A stretch of 64,000 nucleotides of DNA from S5-327 sp965116015 (GTDB taxonomy: Bacteria; Chloroflexota; Dehalococcoidia; Lucifugimonadales; Australimonadaceae). The notes under the pieces were generated by a model. It was given only the letters and a program-made list of their open reading frames with translations. It ran no database searches and was not told the DNA's origin. The position numbers and the translations under genes are program-made. The DNA is taken from the NCBI GenBank assembly GCA_965116015.1, contig OZ220477.1, positions 2,170,001 through 2,234,000 of the forward strand, written 5' to 3'. This document shows, one piece after another, positions 7,516 to 15,418 of the stretch (positions are counted from its first letter, which is position 1; every line of letters begins with the position of its first letter).

Positions 7516-8325
7516 CTAGGGCGCATCATGGCGGCTGTAAGGGGGCGTTTCCTGAGGGGGTGGGGCGTCGGGTGAGTCGCGCTGGTTTCCGCTGAGCAGG
7601 GCGGCGATTCCGGCGGGCGCGGCGTCGCGGGCGAGGCCGCGAGCCGTGAGGCGTCCGGATCGGAGGACTGCGTACTCTGCGGCGACGGCGAGGCCGCGCT
7701 GGGGGTCGTGGGTTGTGAGGATGACGCTGCCTCCGGAGCTGGCGACGGCGCCGATGACGGAGTCGACGAGGCGCTGGGCTTCGATGTCGAGTCCGGCGTC
7801 GGGTTCGTCCAGCAGGAGGATGGGTGGTTGGTGGAGGAGTGCTCGGGCGATGGCGACGCGCTTGCGCATTCCGTTCGAGAGGTCGCGGGCGCGTCGGTGC
7901 GCCCATCCTTCGGCTGCGACGTCGGCGAGGGCGCGCTCGACGCGGTCGTTGGGGTTGGGGACGCCATACAGTCGGGCGTAGAAGAGGAGGTTTTCGGCGG
8001 GGGTGAGGTCGTCGTAGAGGAGGTCGTGGTGTCCGGCGTATCCGATGGATGCGCGGGCTGCTTGCGGTCGGGATCGGGAGTCGAATCTGGCGATGGCGAC
8101 GCTGCCTTGGGATGGTTTGGCGAGCGTTGCGAGGATTCGGAGGAGGGTGCTCTTGCCGGCGCCGTTGTGTCCGAACAGGGCGAGGACGCTTCCCCAGGCG
8201 AGCGCGAGGTCGACGGATCGGAGGGCGACGGCGCGTCCGTAGGATTTGGATACGCCTCGCGCGTCGATGGCGAGCGCAGTGCACTGGGCGGCGCCGGGCG
8301 CTGTGGTCTGGGTGGTCGCTGTCAT
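7516..8325 (-). CDS. ccmA: Heme exporter ATP-binding protein CcmA
   Basis: CcmA (269 aa) is the ABC ATPase of the CcmABCD complex, on the cytoplasmic face. Walker A is GHNGAGKST (about residue 52), the signature is LSNGMRKRV (about residue 148), Walker B is ILLLDEPDAGLD and the H-loop is ILTTHD. The ATG at 8325 follows the pattern of the family with a short Thr/Ala-rich lead; a much longer open frame upstream is not protein-like. It carries a C-terminal extension of about 25 residues rich in Pro. It is the first gene of the ccm series and diverges from the molybdopterin gene. Confidence 0.94.
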   Translation of the reverse strand: MTATTQTTAPGAAQCTALAIDARGVSKSYGRAVALRSVDLALAWGSVLALFGHNGAGKSTLLRILATLAKPSQGSVAIARFDSRSRPQAARASIGYAGHHDLLYDDLTPAENLLFYARLYGVPNPNDRVERALADVAAEGWAHRRARDLSNGMRKRVAIARALLHQPPILLLDEPDAGLDIEAQRLVDSVIGAVASSGGSVILTTHDPQRGLAVAAEYAVLRSGRLTARGLARDAAPAGIAALLSGNQRDSPDAPPPQETPPYSRHDAP

Positions 8326-8439
8326 AGGGGGAGGGGGCGTTCGGGGGTCTGTGGTGTAGTGTACCCTCTCTCTGGGGGGCTCCTGTCGGCGTCGGCGGGG
8401 CGAGGCGGGAACGATGGAGGCGAGAAAGGGGGATAGGGG

Positions 8440-9057
8440 ATGGAGGTAGCGCGTTGGGTCAGGGCGGCGTTCGGTCGTTCGGGGGTTTCTGGGGGGATGG
8501 ATGGGCGCGCGCCTGCCGGCCAGCACGTTACATCGAAGATGCCGCAGATGACGGTAGGCGGGGTTCCCCGCGTGGATACGGCAAGCTGGCGGCTGTCGGT
8601 TTTCGGGGAGGTGGAGCGTCCTTTGGAGCTGGGGTGGGAGGAGTATGTTGCGCTCGCGACTGATGAGGTTGCGGCTGATTTTCATTGCGTTACGCAGTGG
8701 ACGCGGTTGGATGTGGGGTGGTCGGGAGCGCAGGCGATGCGGGTGATCGGGCTGGCGCGTCCGACTGCGAGGGCGCGGTTCGCGATGGTTCGATGCTACG
8801 ACGGGTATGAGACGAATCTGGATGTTGGGGCGCTGGCTGCGGAGGACACGCTGTTCGCGCATCGGATGGATGGTGCGGCGCTGTCGCCGCAGCATGGGGG
8901 TCCGGTGCGTCTGGCGGCGCCGTCGCGTTACGGGTGGAAGAGCGCGAAGTGGGTGAGGAGCGTGGAGCTTACGGCGGACGACCGTCCCGGTTTCTGGGAG
9001 CGGAACGGCTACCATATGCGTGGGGATCCGTGGCGCGAGGAGCGGTTCGCGGGGTGA
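8440..9057 (+). CDS. Molybdopterin-dependent oxidoreductase, sulfite-oxidase fold
   Basis: A 205-residue protein of the sulfite oxidase/MsrP superfamily, here only the molybdopterin domain. The molybdenum-ligating Cys is in FHCVTQWTRLDVGWSG (about residue 82); later cofactor-contact segments GYETNLDV, HGGPVRLAAPSRYGWKSAKWV and the C-terminal PGFWERNGYHMRGDPW are typical. No Tat signal is present, so it may act in the cytoplasm or be exported with a partner. ATGs at 8440 and 8497 are both possible starts; the first about 33 residues are not conserved in style. Substrate unknown. Confidence 0.85.
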   Translation: MEVARWVRAAFGRSGVSGGMDGRAPAGQHVTSKMPQMTVGGVPRVDTASWRLSVFGEVERPLELGWEEYVALATDEVAADFHCVTQWTRLDVGWSGAQAMRVIGLARPTARARFAMVRCYDGYETNLDVGALAAEDTLFAHRMDGAALSPQHGGPVRLAAPSRYGWKSAKWVRSVELTADDRPGFWERNGYHMRGDPWREERFAG

Positions 9058-9113
9058 GCGGGAGAGGAGGGGGCCTACTCCGCGGTGGGCGGGAGCGGGA
9101 GGGGCGAGCTCTG

Positions 9114-9980
9114 TTAGAGGGCGAAGGCGTCGAGGAGGGCTTCGGGGGTTTTGGCGGTTACGCGCTGGCGGACTTCGGCGAGGCGCTGGTCGAGCGAGGG
9201 ACGGTGGGGGTCGCGGTAGACGAGGCCGAGAGGGACGCCTCCTCGTGCGATGAGGTTGCGGGCGGCGTCTTTGCTGAGGGGGTCGTGCTCTTCGGGGATG
9301 TCCCAGGCTTTGCCTTCGACGCCCTTGGCTTTGTTGCCTTTGAGTTCGGCGTAGGTGTCGTTGTAGGTGGTGCAGGGGGAGGCGACGTGGACGATGGAGA
9401 ATCCCTGGTGCTCCATGCCGCCTTTGATGAGGGCGGCGAGGTCGCGGGGTTTGCTGGAGTATCCGGAGGCGATGTAGGTTACGCCGAGGGTGAGGTAGAG
9501 GTCGAGGGGGCTAACGGGGGATTCGAGTTTGCCGAAGGGGGTTGAGCTGGTTACGGCGTCTTCGAGGGTTGTGGGGGAGGATTGTCCTTTGGTGAGTCCG
9601 TAGACGCCGTTGTCCATAACGACGGCGCAGATGTTGAGGTTTCGGGCGGCTTGGGGGGCGATGTGCTCCATTCCGATGCTGAGGAAGTCGCCGTCGCCTG
9701 CGACGACGATGACGTTGAGGTCTTCGCGGGCCATTTTGACGCCGAGGGCGAGGGGGAGGGATCGTCCGTGGATGCCGTGGAAGCCGTAGGGTTGTTCGCC
9801 TTCGAGGAGGTGGACGAGGTTTCCGGAGCAGCCGATGCCGGCGACGACGACGTTGTGGGTCATGGGGATTTCGCGTTCGATGTTCCAGTCGCGCATGGCG
9901 AATTCCATAGCTCGCCGGACGCCGAAGTCGCCGCATCCGGGGCACCAGTTGAAGTCGTATTCGGGGTTTTTGCTGGTCAT
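9114..9980 (-). CDS. 2-oxoacid:ferredoxin oxidoreductase subunit beta (first set)
   Basis: The 288-residue beta subunit binds thiamine diphosphate and an iron-sulfur cluster and transfers electrons from 2-oxoacid decarboxylation (probably 2-oxoglutarate or pyruvate) to ferredoxin. The cluster cysteines are in WCPGCGDFGV (residues 12-21), GIGCSGN and ASPCTTYN. The TPP motif GDGDFLSIG...MDNGVYGLTKGQ lies at about residues 94-130. Its ATG overlaps the stop of the alpha gene by 4 bases. The convergent neighbour is the molybdopterin protein. Nearby citrate synthase makes a role at the 2-oxoglutarate or pyruvate node likely. Confidence 0.92.
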   Translation of the reverse strand: MTSKNPEYDFNWCPGCGDFGVRRAMEFAMRDWNIEREIPMTHNVVVAGIGCSGNLVHLLEGEQPYGFHGIHGRSLPLALGVKMAREDLNVIVVAGDGDFLSIGMEHIAPQAARNLNICAVVMDNGVYGLTKGQSSPTTLEDAVTSSTPFGKLESPVSPLDLYLTLGVTYIASGYSSKPRDLAALIKGGMEHQGFSIVHVASPCTTYNDTYAELKGNKAKGVEGKAWDIPEEHDPLSKDAARNLIARGGVPLGLVYRDPHRPSLDQRLAEVRQRVTAKTPEALLDAFAL

Positions 9981-11689
9981 GCGTTCACCGCCTGGAGGCG
10001 CCCGGCTTCGGCCAGGCGGGTTTTGATGCGTTCGCAGAGTTCGGAGGGGAGGAAGGGGAGGCCGGTGTATTGGGTGATTGCGTGGGCGTTGACGCCCTCT
10101 GAGCGCAGGATGCTTGCGAACTGGCCTTGGTAGTTGAGTTCGGGGACGAGGACGAGTTCTTTGGAGCGTAGCTCGTCGAGGAGGGGAGGGGGGAGTGGGC
10201 TGAGGAACATAGTGTAGAGCCAGGCGATGTCGACGCCTTCGGCTCGGAGGCGGTTGTAGGTTTCGAGGACGGAGCCTTTGGAGCCTCCCCAGGGGATGAC
10301 TGCGACGGGAGCGGAGGGGTTGTCGCTTTCGAAGTCGCCGTCTTCGAGGAGTTTGAGCTTGCTGAACCGTCGCTCGGTCATATGGATGTGGTATTTGGCT
10401 AGGTGCGTGGTGTCGCCGTAGATGTCGTGTTCGGAGCCGTTGGCGACGTATGAGCCTGGGCCTCCGGGGATGGGGAAGGGGGAGATTTCGCGTGATTCGT
10501 AGCGCAGGTATCCGTTGTCGCCGTTGTAGGCGTTGCGGGTTTCGACGGGGCATTGGGAGAGGTTGGGCCGGCGGATGTTCTGGGCGCGTTCGGCGAGGGA
10601 GTGCTCGCTGAGGAGGATGACGGGTCCCTGGTAGCGCTCCGCCCAGTTGAAGGCGTGGACGGCTGCGAGGAAGCACTCTTCGACGGATCCGGCGGCGATG
10701 ACGGGGATCTTTGAGTCGCCGTGAGCGGGGCTTAGGGATGCGAGGAGGTCGGATTGTTCGGTTTTGGTGGGGAGGCCGGTTGCGGGGCCTCCGCGCTGGA
10801 CGTTGACGATGACGCAGGGGATTTCGGCCATCCAGGCGAGGCCGATGCCTTCGCCCATGAGGGTGAATCCGGGGCCGGAGGTTGCGGTCATTGCTTTTTT
10901 GCCGGCGAAGCCGGCGCCGATGATGCCGGTGACGGCTTCGATTTCGGAGCTTGCCTGGTAGGCGAATTTGCCTTCGCCGACGAGGTTGCGCTCCATATAG
11001 AGGAGGACTGGGGTTGCGGGAGAGATGGGGTAGCCGAAGTAGAAGTCGACGCCGGCGTGGAGGGCTCCGATGGAGAGGGCTTCGTTGCCTTTGATGAAGA
11101 CTTGGTCGTAGCCGGGTTTTTCGGGGACGCCGAGGTTGCTGATGGAGGGTTCTTCGGCGAGGTGGGCGAGGCCGAGGTCGAGGGCTTTGTGGTTGGCGTC
11201 GATGACGGCCTGGCGTCCGGCGAAGCGTCGCGATACGAAGTCTTTGAAGTATTGGACGGGCATATTGACGAGTTTGGAGAGTCCGCCCATAACGACCATA
11301 TTGGCTGCTCGGGATTCGCCGGTTTGCTTGGCGAGGCCGTCGAAGGGGACGGTGATGCAGCGGCGGGCGTGGTCGTTGGGGTCGGGGGTTACGGAGGGGT
11401 CGAGGAGGATGATGCCGCCTTCGCGCACCTCGCTGCGGTGTTCGTTGTAGGCGAAGTCGTTGAAGGCGACGAGGATGTCGACGGCGTCGCCGGGGCTCGG
11501 GACGGGCTCGCGGGAGACGCGGGCCTGAGTCCAGGTTGGACCGCCGAGGATCTGCGAGGGGAATGTGGCGAAGGTGAGGGCGTGGAAGCCGACGCCGGTG
11601 GATGCTCGGGCGAGCATCTCTGCGGCGGTGACGACTCCTTGTCCGCCTTCGCCTGCGAAACGGACAACGACCTCGCTCTGGTAGGTCAT
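9977..11689 (-). CDS. 2-oxoacid:ferredoxin oxidoreductase subunit alpha, gamma-alpha fusion (first set)
   Basis: A 570-residue fused subunit. Residues 1-180 form the gamma domain (VVRFAGEGGQGVVTAAEMLA), and the rest is the alpha (pyrimidine-binding) domain with GNEALSIGALHAGVDFYFGY, ATSGPGFTLMGEG and PCVIVNVQRGGPATGLPT. The gamma-alpha fusion is typical of KGOR/VOR-type enzymes. Together with the overlapping beta gene it forms the catalytic pair. The ATG is preceded by GGGAGGACGCC on the coding strand. A second, diverged pair lies at 56435-59121. Confidence 0.92.
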   Translation of the reverse strand: MTYQSEVVVRFAGEGGQGVVTAAEMLARASTGVGFHALTFATFPSQILGGPTWTQARVSREPVPSPGDAVDILVAFNDFAYNEHRSEVREGGIILLDPSVTPDPNDHARRCITVPFDGLAKQTGESRAANMVVMGGLSKLVNMPVQYFKDFVSRRFAGRQAVIDANHKALDLGLAHLAEEPSISNLGVPEKPGYDQVFIKGNEALSIGALHAGVDFYFGYPISPATPVLLYMERNLVGEGKFAYQASSEIEAVTGIIGAGFAGKKAMTATSGPGFTLMGEGIGLAWMAEIPCVIVNVQRGGPATGLPTKTEQSDLLASLSPAHGDSKIPVIAAGSVEECFLAAVHAFNWAERYQGPVILLSEHSLAERAQNIRRPNLSQCPVETRNAYNGDNGYLRYESREISPFPIPGGPGSYVANGSEHDIYGDTTHLAKYHIHMTERRFSKLKLLEDGDFESDNPSAPVAVIPWGGSKGSVLETYNRLRAEGVDIAWLYTMFLSPLPPPLLDELRSKELVLVPELNYQGQFASILRSEGVNAHAITQYTGLPFLPSELCERIKTRLAEAGRLQAVNA

Positions 11690-11712
11690 GGGGGCGTCCT
11701 CCCGATGAGTGG

Positions 11713-11783
11713 CGAACGGACTCCGGGAGCGTGTATTGCCTGCAGGGGCGCGGAGGCGCGCCGAACCGCAGGGAGTCCGTTCG
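11713..11783. repeat. 12-base perfect inverted repeat upstream of the oxidoreductase operon
   Basis: Arms CGAACGGACTCC (11713-11724) and GGAGTCCGTTCG (11772-11783) match perfectly and enclose 47 bases, which include a smaller GC hairpin (GCGC GGAG GCGC). It lies 24 bases before the ATG of the alpha subunit, so it would fall in that gene's 5' leader or act as an operator. There is no T-tract, so it is not a standard terminator. Confidence 0.6.
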
Positions 11784-12141
11784 GAGCCTCGTCGGGTTAG
11801 GCTATGCGCCGGTTCGATGCGGTGTCAACTTACGGGTTGTTCGCGTAAAGGGGATTATGGTTAGGCGGCATTGCGCTGTTTTCTGGCTGATTTCGGCGGA
11901 TTCGCGCGTTCTGCGCGTCTGTTTCAGATGGAGCCGCCGCTGCGGACTGCTTCTCAGCAGGCTTGCGGCTGGCGGTCTTGCCCGCGTGCGCGGCGTCCTG
12001 GGGAGCCGGCGGGGCCGGTGTCCCCCGTGTCTCCCGGTCTTGCTCCGTGCGCGGCGGCATGGGGTTGTCAGCGGATTCGAGCTAGCTCTCGGATGCGCGG
12101 AGGTCTTGCTTGTGCGCCAGGGGTTCTGGGCGGATGGCGCG

Positions 12142-12172
12142 TTGACACTGCGCAAACGGGCTGTGGTATTCT
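12142..12172 (+). promoter_or_regulatory. Possible promoter for citrate synthase
   Basis: A consensus -35 box TTGACA (12142-12147) is followed, after 19 bases, by TATTCT (12167-12172). The spacer is longer than ideal. If used, transcription would start near 12180 and leave a leader of about 155 bases before the TTG start codon. Confidence 0.45.
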
Positions 12173-12333
12173 GCCTTCCGCTGGCGCACGGCTTGGCCGT
12201 TCGGGGGGTTCAGGCGTTGGGCATCTGGCGCGGCGCCCAACTTCGGAATGGCTTGTTGGGGCGGAAGGTTGCGGCAGGGTGGCGCGTACGGTTGCGGGGG
12301 CTCGCTTTGGCGGAGCTCTGGAGGAGGGTTGCA

Positions 12334-13473
12334 TTGGTTCAGCAGGGCGTTGAGCTGAAGAGGGGCCTACGGGACGTTTATTTCGAGTCCACGCAGTCGA
12401 GCCACGTCATTGGGGATATTGGGCGGTTGATCTACCGCGGGTACGATATCCACGATTTGGCGACGCAGGCCACCTTTGAAGAGGTGGTCTTTCTGATGAT
12501 GAAGGGGGAGTTGCCGACGCGGGCGGAGCTCGATGAGTTCGACGCCGCTCTGCGGTCGAGCCGCGAGGCGCCGCTGGAGGTTCTTGAGATTATCGAGCGG
12601 GTGAAGGGCGGGCATCCGATGGATGTGCTGCGGACGGCTGTTTCGGCGCTTGCGGCGTTCGAGCCTGAGGTTGAGGACATCTCGCACGATGCGACGCTGC
12701 GGAAGGGGATGAGGATTACGGCGCAGACGCCGACGATTGTGGCGGCGCATCATCGCATCCGCACAGGGCAGCCGGTCGTCGCGCCCGACCCGTCGCTTTC
12801 GCATGCGGCGAACTTTCTTTATATGCTCCTGGGGAGGCGTCCGGACGAGGATACGGCGCGGCTGATGGACAAGGATCTGATTGTGCATCTTGATCACGGC
12901 TCGAACGCGTCGTCGTTTGCGGCTCGGGTTACGGCGAGCACGCTGGCGGATGTGCACGGGGCGGTGGTTACGGGGATCTCGACGCTCAAGGGTCCGCTGC
13001 ACGGGGGGGCGGCGGAGGGCGTGATGAAGATGGCGCTGGAGATTGGGGACGAGGGGAACGTGGAGAGTTACCTGGAGGGGAAGCGCTCGCGCAAGGAGCG
13101 CATTATGGGGTTTGGTCATGCGGTGTATCGCGCGGAAGACCCACGCGCACGGCACTTGAGGGAGGGGTCGCGGCTGCTGGCGGAGAAGGAGGGCGACCCG
13201 ACGTGGTTCCAGATTCTGAGCAGAGTTGAGGAGCAGATGCGGCCTTACGCGGAGCGCGGCATCTGCGTGAATGTGGATTTCTGGGCGGGTTCGGTGTATT
13301 ACCTTTTGGGGATACCGGAGGATCTGTTCATTTCGATTTTCGCGGTGGCGCGGGTTCCTGGCTACGTGGTGCAGATACTCGAGCAGCAGGACAAGAATAT
13401 TCTTATCAGGCCTCAGATTCGGTACGATGGGCCGATGGACAGGGAGTTTGTGGCCATCGACCAGCGAGGGTAG
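12334..13473 (+). CDS. gltA: Citrate synthase
   Basis: The 379-residue enzyme condenses acetyl-CoA and oxaloacetate. Family landmarks are GRLIYRGYDIHDLA (residue 30 on), the catalytic His in LHGGAAEGVM (about 228), the second His in GFGHAVYR (about 266) and the catalytic Asp in VNVDFWAGSVYYLLG (about 318). The chosen start is TTG at 12334 because GGAGGAGGG ends 5 bases before it and the resulting length matches the small (type II-like) citrate synthases; upstream in-frame sequence is Arg-rich noise. A 2-methylcitrate synthase role cannot be excluded from sequence alone. Confidence 0.93.
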   Translation: MVQQGVELKRGLRDVYFESTQSSHVIGDIGRLIYRGYDIHDLATQATFEEVVFLMMKGELPTRAELDEFDAALRSSREAPLEVLEIIERVKGGHPMDVLRTAVSALAAFEPEVEDISHDATLRKGMRITAQTPTIVAAHHRIRTGQPVVAPDPSLSHAANFLYMLLGRRPDEDTARLMDKDLIVHLDHGSNASSFAARVTASTLADVHGAVVTGISTLKGPLHGGAAEGVMKMALEIGDEGNVESYLEGKRSRKERIMGFGHAVYRAEDPRARHLREGSRLLAEKEGDPTWFQILSRVEEQMRPYAERGICVNVDFWAGSVYYLLGIPEDLFISIFAVARVPGYVVQILEQQDKNILIRPQIRYDGPMDREFVAIDQRG

Positions 13474-13504
13474 GCGCGGAATATCCTGGAAGGGGGCTCG
13501 GGGC

Positions 13505-13717
13505 ATGACGCAGCAGGCGACGAAGACTGGGGAATCGACGGATTCTGGCTGTCCACAGAACGCGAGCGGGGGACATCACTGGGCTATCGAGAGTCCGAAC
13601 GGTCCGACGAGTTTCGGGACGTGCAGGCGTTGCGGCGATGTCCGCGAGTTCAAGAATTCCATTCAGATTACGAGCTGGGAGTCGGAAGGCAGTCACGCCA
13701 ACCGTCATCGCGCGTAG
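13505..13717 (+). CDS. Small Cys/His protein with NGPTSxGxCRxCG motif
   Basis: A 70-residue protein with the compact motif CPQNASGGHHW followed by IESPNGPTSFGTCRRCGDV and REFKNS. The Cys and His spacing suggests a single zinc site, as in small actinobacterial and Chloroflexota regulators with the same NGP...CRxCG pattern (recalled, not searched). GGAAGGGGG upstream of the ATG at 13505 may be its ribosome site. It lies 31 bases after citrate synthase and is probably co-transcribed. Confidence 0.75.
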   Translation: MTQQATKTGESTDSGCPQNASGGHHWAIESPNGPTSFGTCRRCGDVREFKNSIQITSWESEGSHANRHRA

Positions 13718-13918
13718 CGCCGCTCTGAGGCGCGCGGGGAACGTCGCAGGGCTATGGGGCGTTCTTTCGGGTGAGGGGCGCGGAGCCCGGCTGTTTCCGC
13801 GACGAGGCGAGCTCCCGCCGTCGCCGCTGTTGGTATGCGCGCCTGCGAATCTACGGCGTTCTTTGCTCGGGGGCGTTTCCGCGGCGCTGGGCGCCTTGTT
13901 GTTCGCCAGACTGGGCGT

Positions 13919-15181
13919 ATGACCGAGCCGTCGCCGCTGGGGATGACGGGAGCCGAGGCGGAGGCGCGGCGCCGCATCGCCGAGCGGGGGCCGATTACGT
14001 TCGCCGAGTTTATGGATGTGGCGCTGTACTGGCCGGAGGGCGGGTACTACACGACGCGCCGAGCGTTCGGGGCTGCGGGGGATTTCTATACGGCGCCGTT
14101 GACGCATCCGGCGTTCGGGGCGCTGCTGTCGGGTCAGCTGCGATCGATGTGGGAGCTGCTTGGGCGTCCGCAGCCGTTCGTTGTGTTCGAGGCGGGAGCG
14201 GGGACGGGGAGGCTTGCGTCGGACATCGCGGCGCAGGCGCCGTTGCTCGATAGGGAGTTCGGCGCGGAGCTGCGGCTCCACGCGTTTGACAGGGGAGTCC
14301 CGACGGCTGGAGAGGGGCGCGCCGCGGGGGAGGCGGGGGTTTCCGCTTCCGCTGCGGCTTCTGTTCCTGTTTCTTCCGGGGATCCCGCTGTGGACGGGGA
14401 GGGCTTGGGGAAAGCCCACGTGATACTTGCGAACGAGCTTGTCGACGCGATGCCGGCGCATCGCGTTACGTGGCAGGATGGGGAGTTGCGCGAGATCTAT
14501 GTTGGCGCGTCGCCGGATGGGCGGCTGACGGAGGTTGTGGGGGCGCCGTCGACGTCTGCGCTGGGGGAGCGGCTGGCTGCGGTTGGCGCGCGGTTGTCGG
14601 AGGGATACAGGGCGGAGGTGAATCTTGCTATGGGGGGGTGGATGGGGTGGGCGTTCGGGGCGATCTCCCGGGGTTATCTGCTGCTGATCGATTACGGGCG
14701 CGAGGCTGCGGCCTACTACGACGAGTCGCGCCGGTTGGGGACGCTGCGCTGCTATGAGCGCCACACGCTGAGCATGGATCCGTATGCGCATGTGGGGAGG
14801 CGGGATATCAGCGTTCATGTGGAGTTCACGTCGCTGCGGGCGGCGGCAGCGGCTGCGGGGTTCGCGGAGGCGGGGTCGATGAGTCAGGCGGAGCTGCTGA
14901 GGGGTCTTGGGGCGGATGCGCTCCGTGGGGAGATTGCGGGGCGCGCTGATCTAAGCCGCGCTGCGCGGACGGGCAATCTGCGGCAGATCGATCTGTTGAT
15001 GGATCCGGGGGGGATGGGGTCGTTCCGCGCGCTGGCGTTCGCGAAGGATGCGCCGTTGCAGGGGGCGCTGGGGGCGGCGCGGGGGCCTGCGGGACCGGCT
15101 CCGCTGCCGGGAGAGGGTCATATGCCGATTCCAGGGATGGCGGTCGGTCGGCTTCCGAGCTGGGAGGAGCTGCTTCGGTAG
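13919..15181 (+). CDS. MidA/NDUFAF7-family SAM-dependent methyltransferase
   Basis: A 420-residue DUF185 (COG1565) protein. The N-terminal family signature ITFAEFMDVALYWPEGGYY (about residues 25-43) and GDFYTAPLTHPAFG are clear, followed by the SAM-binding motif VVFEAGAGTGRLASDI and the NELVDAMP motif. The mitochondrial homologue methylates an arginine of complex I subunit NDUFS2; the bacterial substrate is unknown. A Ser/Ala-rich insert sits at about residues 140-160. Start ATG at 13919 was chosen because upstream in-frame residues do not resemble the family. Confidence 0.88.
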   Translation: MTEPSPLGMTGAEAEARRRIAERGPITFAEFMDVALYWPEGGYYTTRRAFGAAGDFYTAPLTHPAFGALLSGQLRSMWELLGRPQPFVVFEAGAGTGRLASDIAAQAPLLDREFGAELRLHAFDRGVPTAGEGRAAGEAGVSASAAASVPVSSGDPAVDGEGLGKAHVILANELVDAMPAHRVTWQDGELREIYVGASPDGRLTEVVGAPSTSALGERLAAVGARLSEGYRAEVNLAMGGWMGWAFGAISRGYLLLIDYGREAAAYYDESRRLGTLRCYERHTLSMDPYAHVGRRDISVHVEFTSLRAAAAAAGFAEAGSMSQAELLRGLGADALRGEIAGRADLSRAARTGNLRQIDLLMDPGGMGSFRALAFAKDAPLQGALGAARGPAGPAPLPGEGHMPIPGMAVGRLPSWEELLR

Positions 15182-15209
15182 GGGTCGGGACTCCGGCGTC
15201 TGCGGGGAG

Positions 15210-15406
15210 CAGGCTAGCTGCGGCGAGGGGCGACGGATGAGGAGGAGTTCGCAGCATCGGGCAGCGAGTAGGGGCAGGCCAGCTGCGACGAGGGGCGACG
15301 GATGGGAAGGAGTTCGCGGCATCGGGCGGCGCGTAGGGGCAGGGCATCTGCGGCGAGGGGCGATGGAGGAGGGAGGGAGTTCGCGGCATCGGGCGGCGCG
15401 TAGGGG
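15210..15406. repeat. Three imperfect tandem repeats of about 65 bases
   Basis: Units start at 15210, 15275 and 15340 (period 65, last unit 67) between two convergent genes. Each contains a CTGCGGCGAGGGGCGA-like core, then GGAGTTCGCGGCATCGGGC and GTAGGGG, with several substitutions between copies. No ribosome site or credible frame was found. The GCGAGGGGCGA core also occurs in the array at 27005-27197. Confidence 0.85.
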
Positions 15407-15418
15407 CAGGGATTGGGG

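Larger units (their letters stand above)
11690..12333. other. Long intergenic region between divergent oxidoreductase and citrate synthase genes
   Basis: No convincing gene in 644 bases. It holds the inverted repeat at 11713-11783 and a promoter-like pair at 12142-12172, both listed separately. A minus-strand frame at 12060-11830 would encode 76 residues rich in Pro, Ala, Gln and Asn; it has no ribosome site, and I consider it doubtful. The open frame that runs through the region in phase with citrate synthase has an Arg-rich, unprotein-like translation. Confidence 0.6.

Noticed and set aside
11713..11783. Insertion-sequence ends
   Set aside because: The inverted arms are only 59 bases apart, enclose no gene and have no flanking target duplication that I can see.
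11830..12060. Minus-strand frame of 76 codons with a plausible Ala/Pro/Gln-rich product
   Set aside because: No ribosome site, no family resemblance and low-complexity composition; not enough support to call a gene.
15210..15406. CRISPR-like or coding tandem repeat
   Set aside because: The repeats are adjacent without spacers and have no protein-like frame with a ribosome site.
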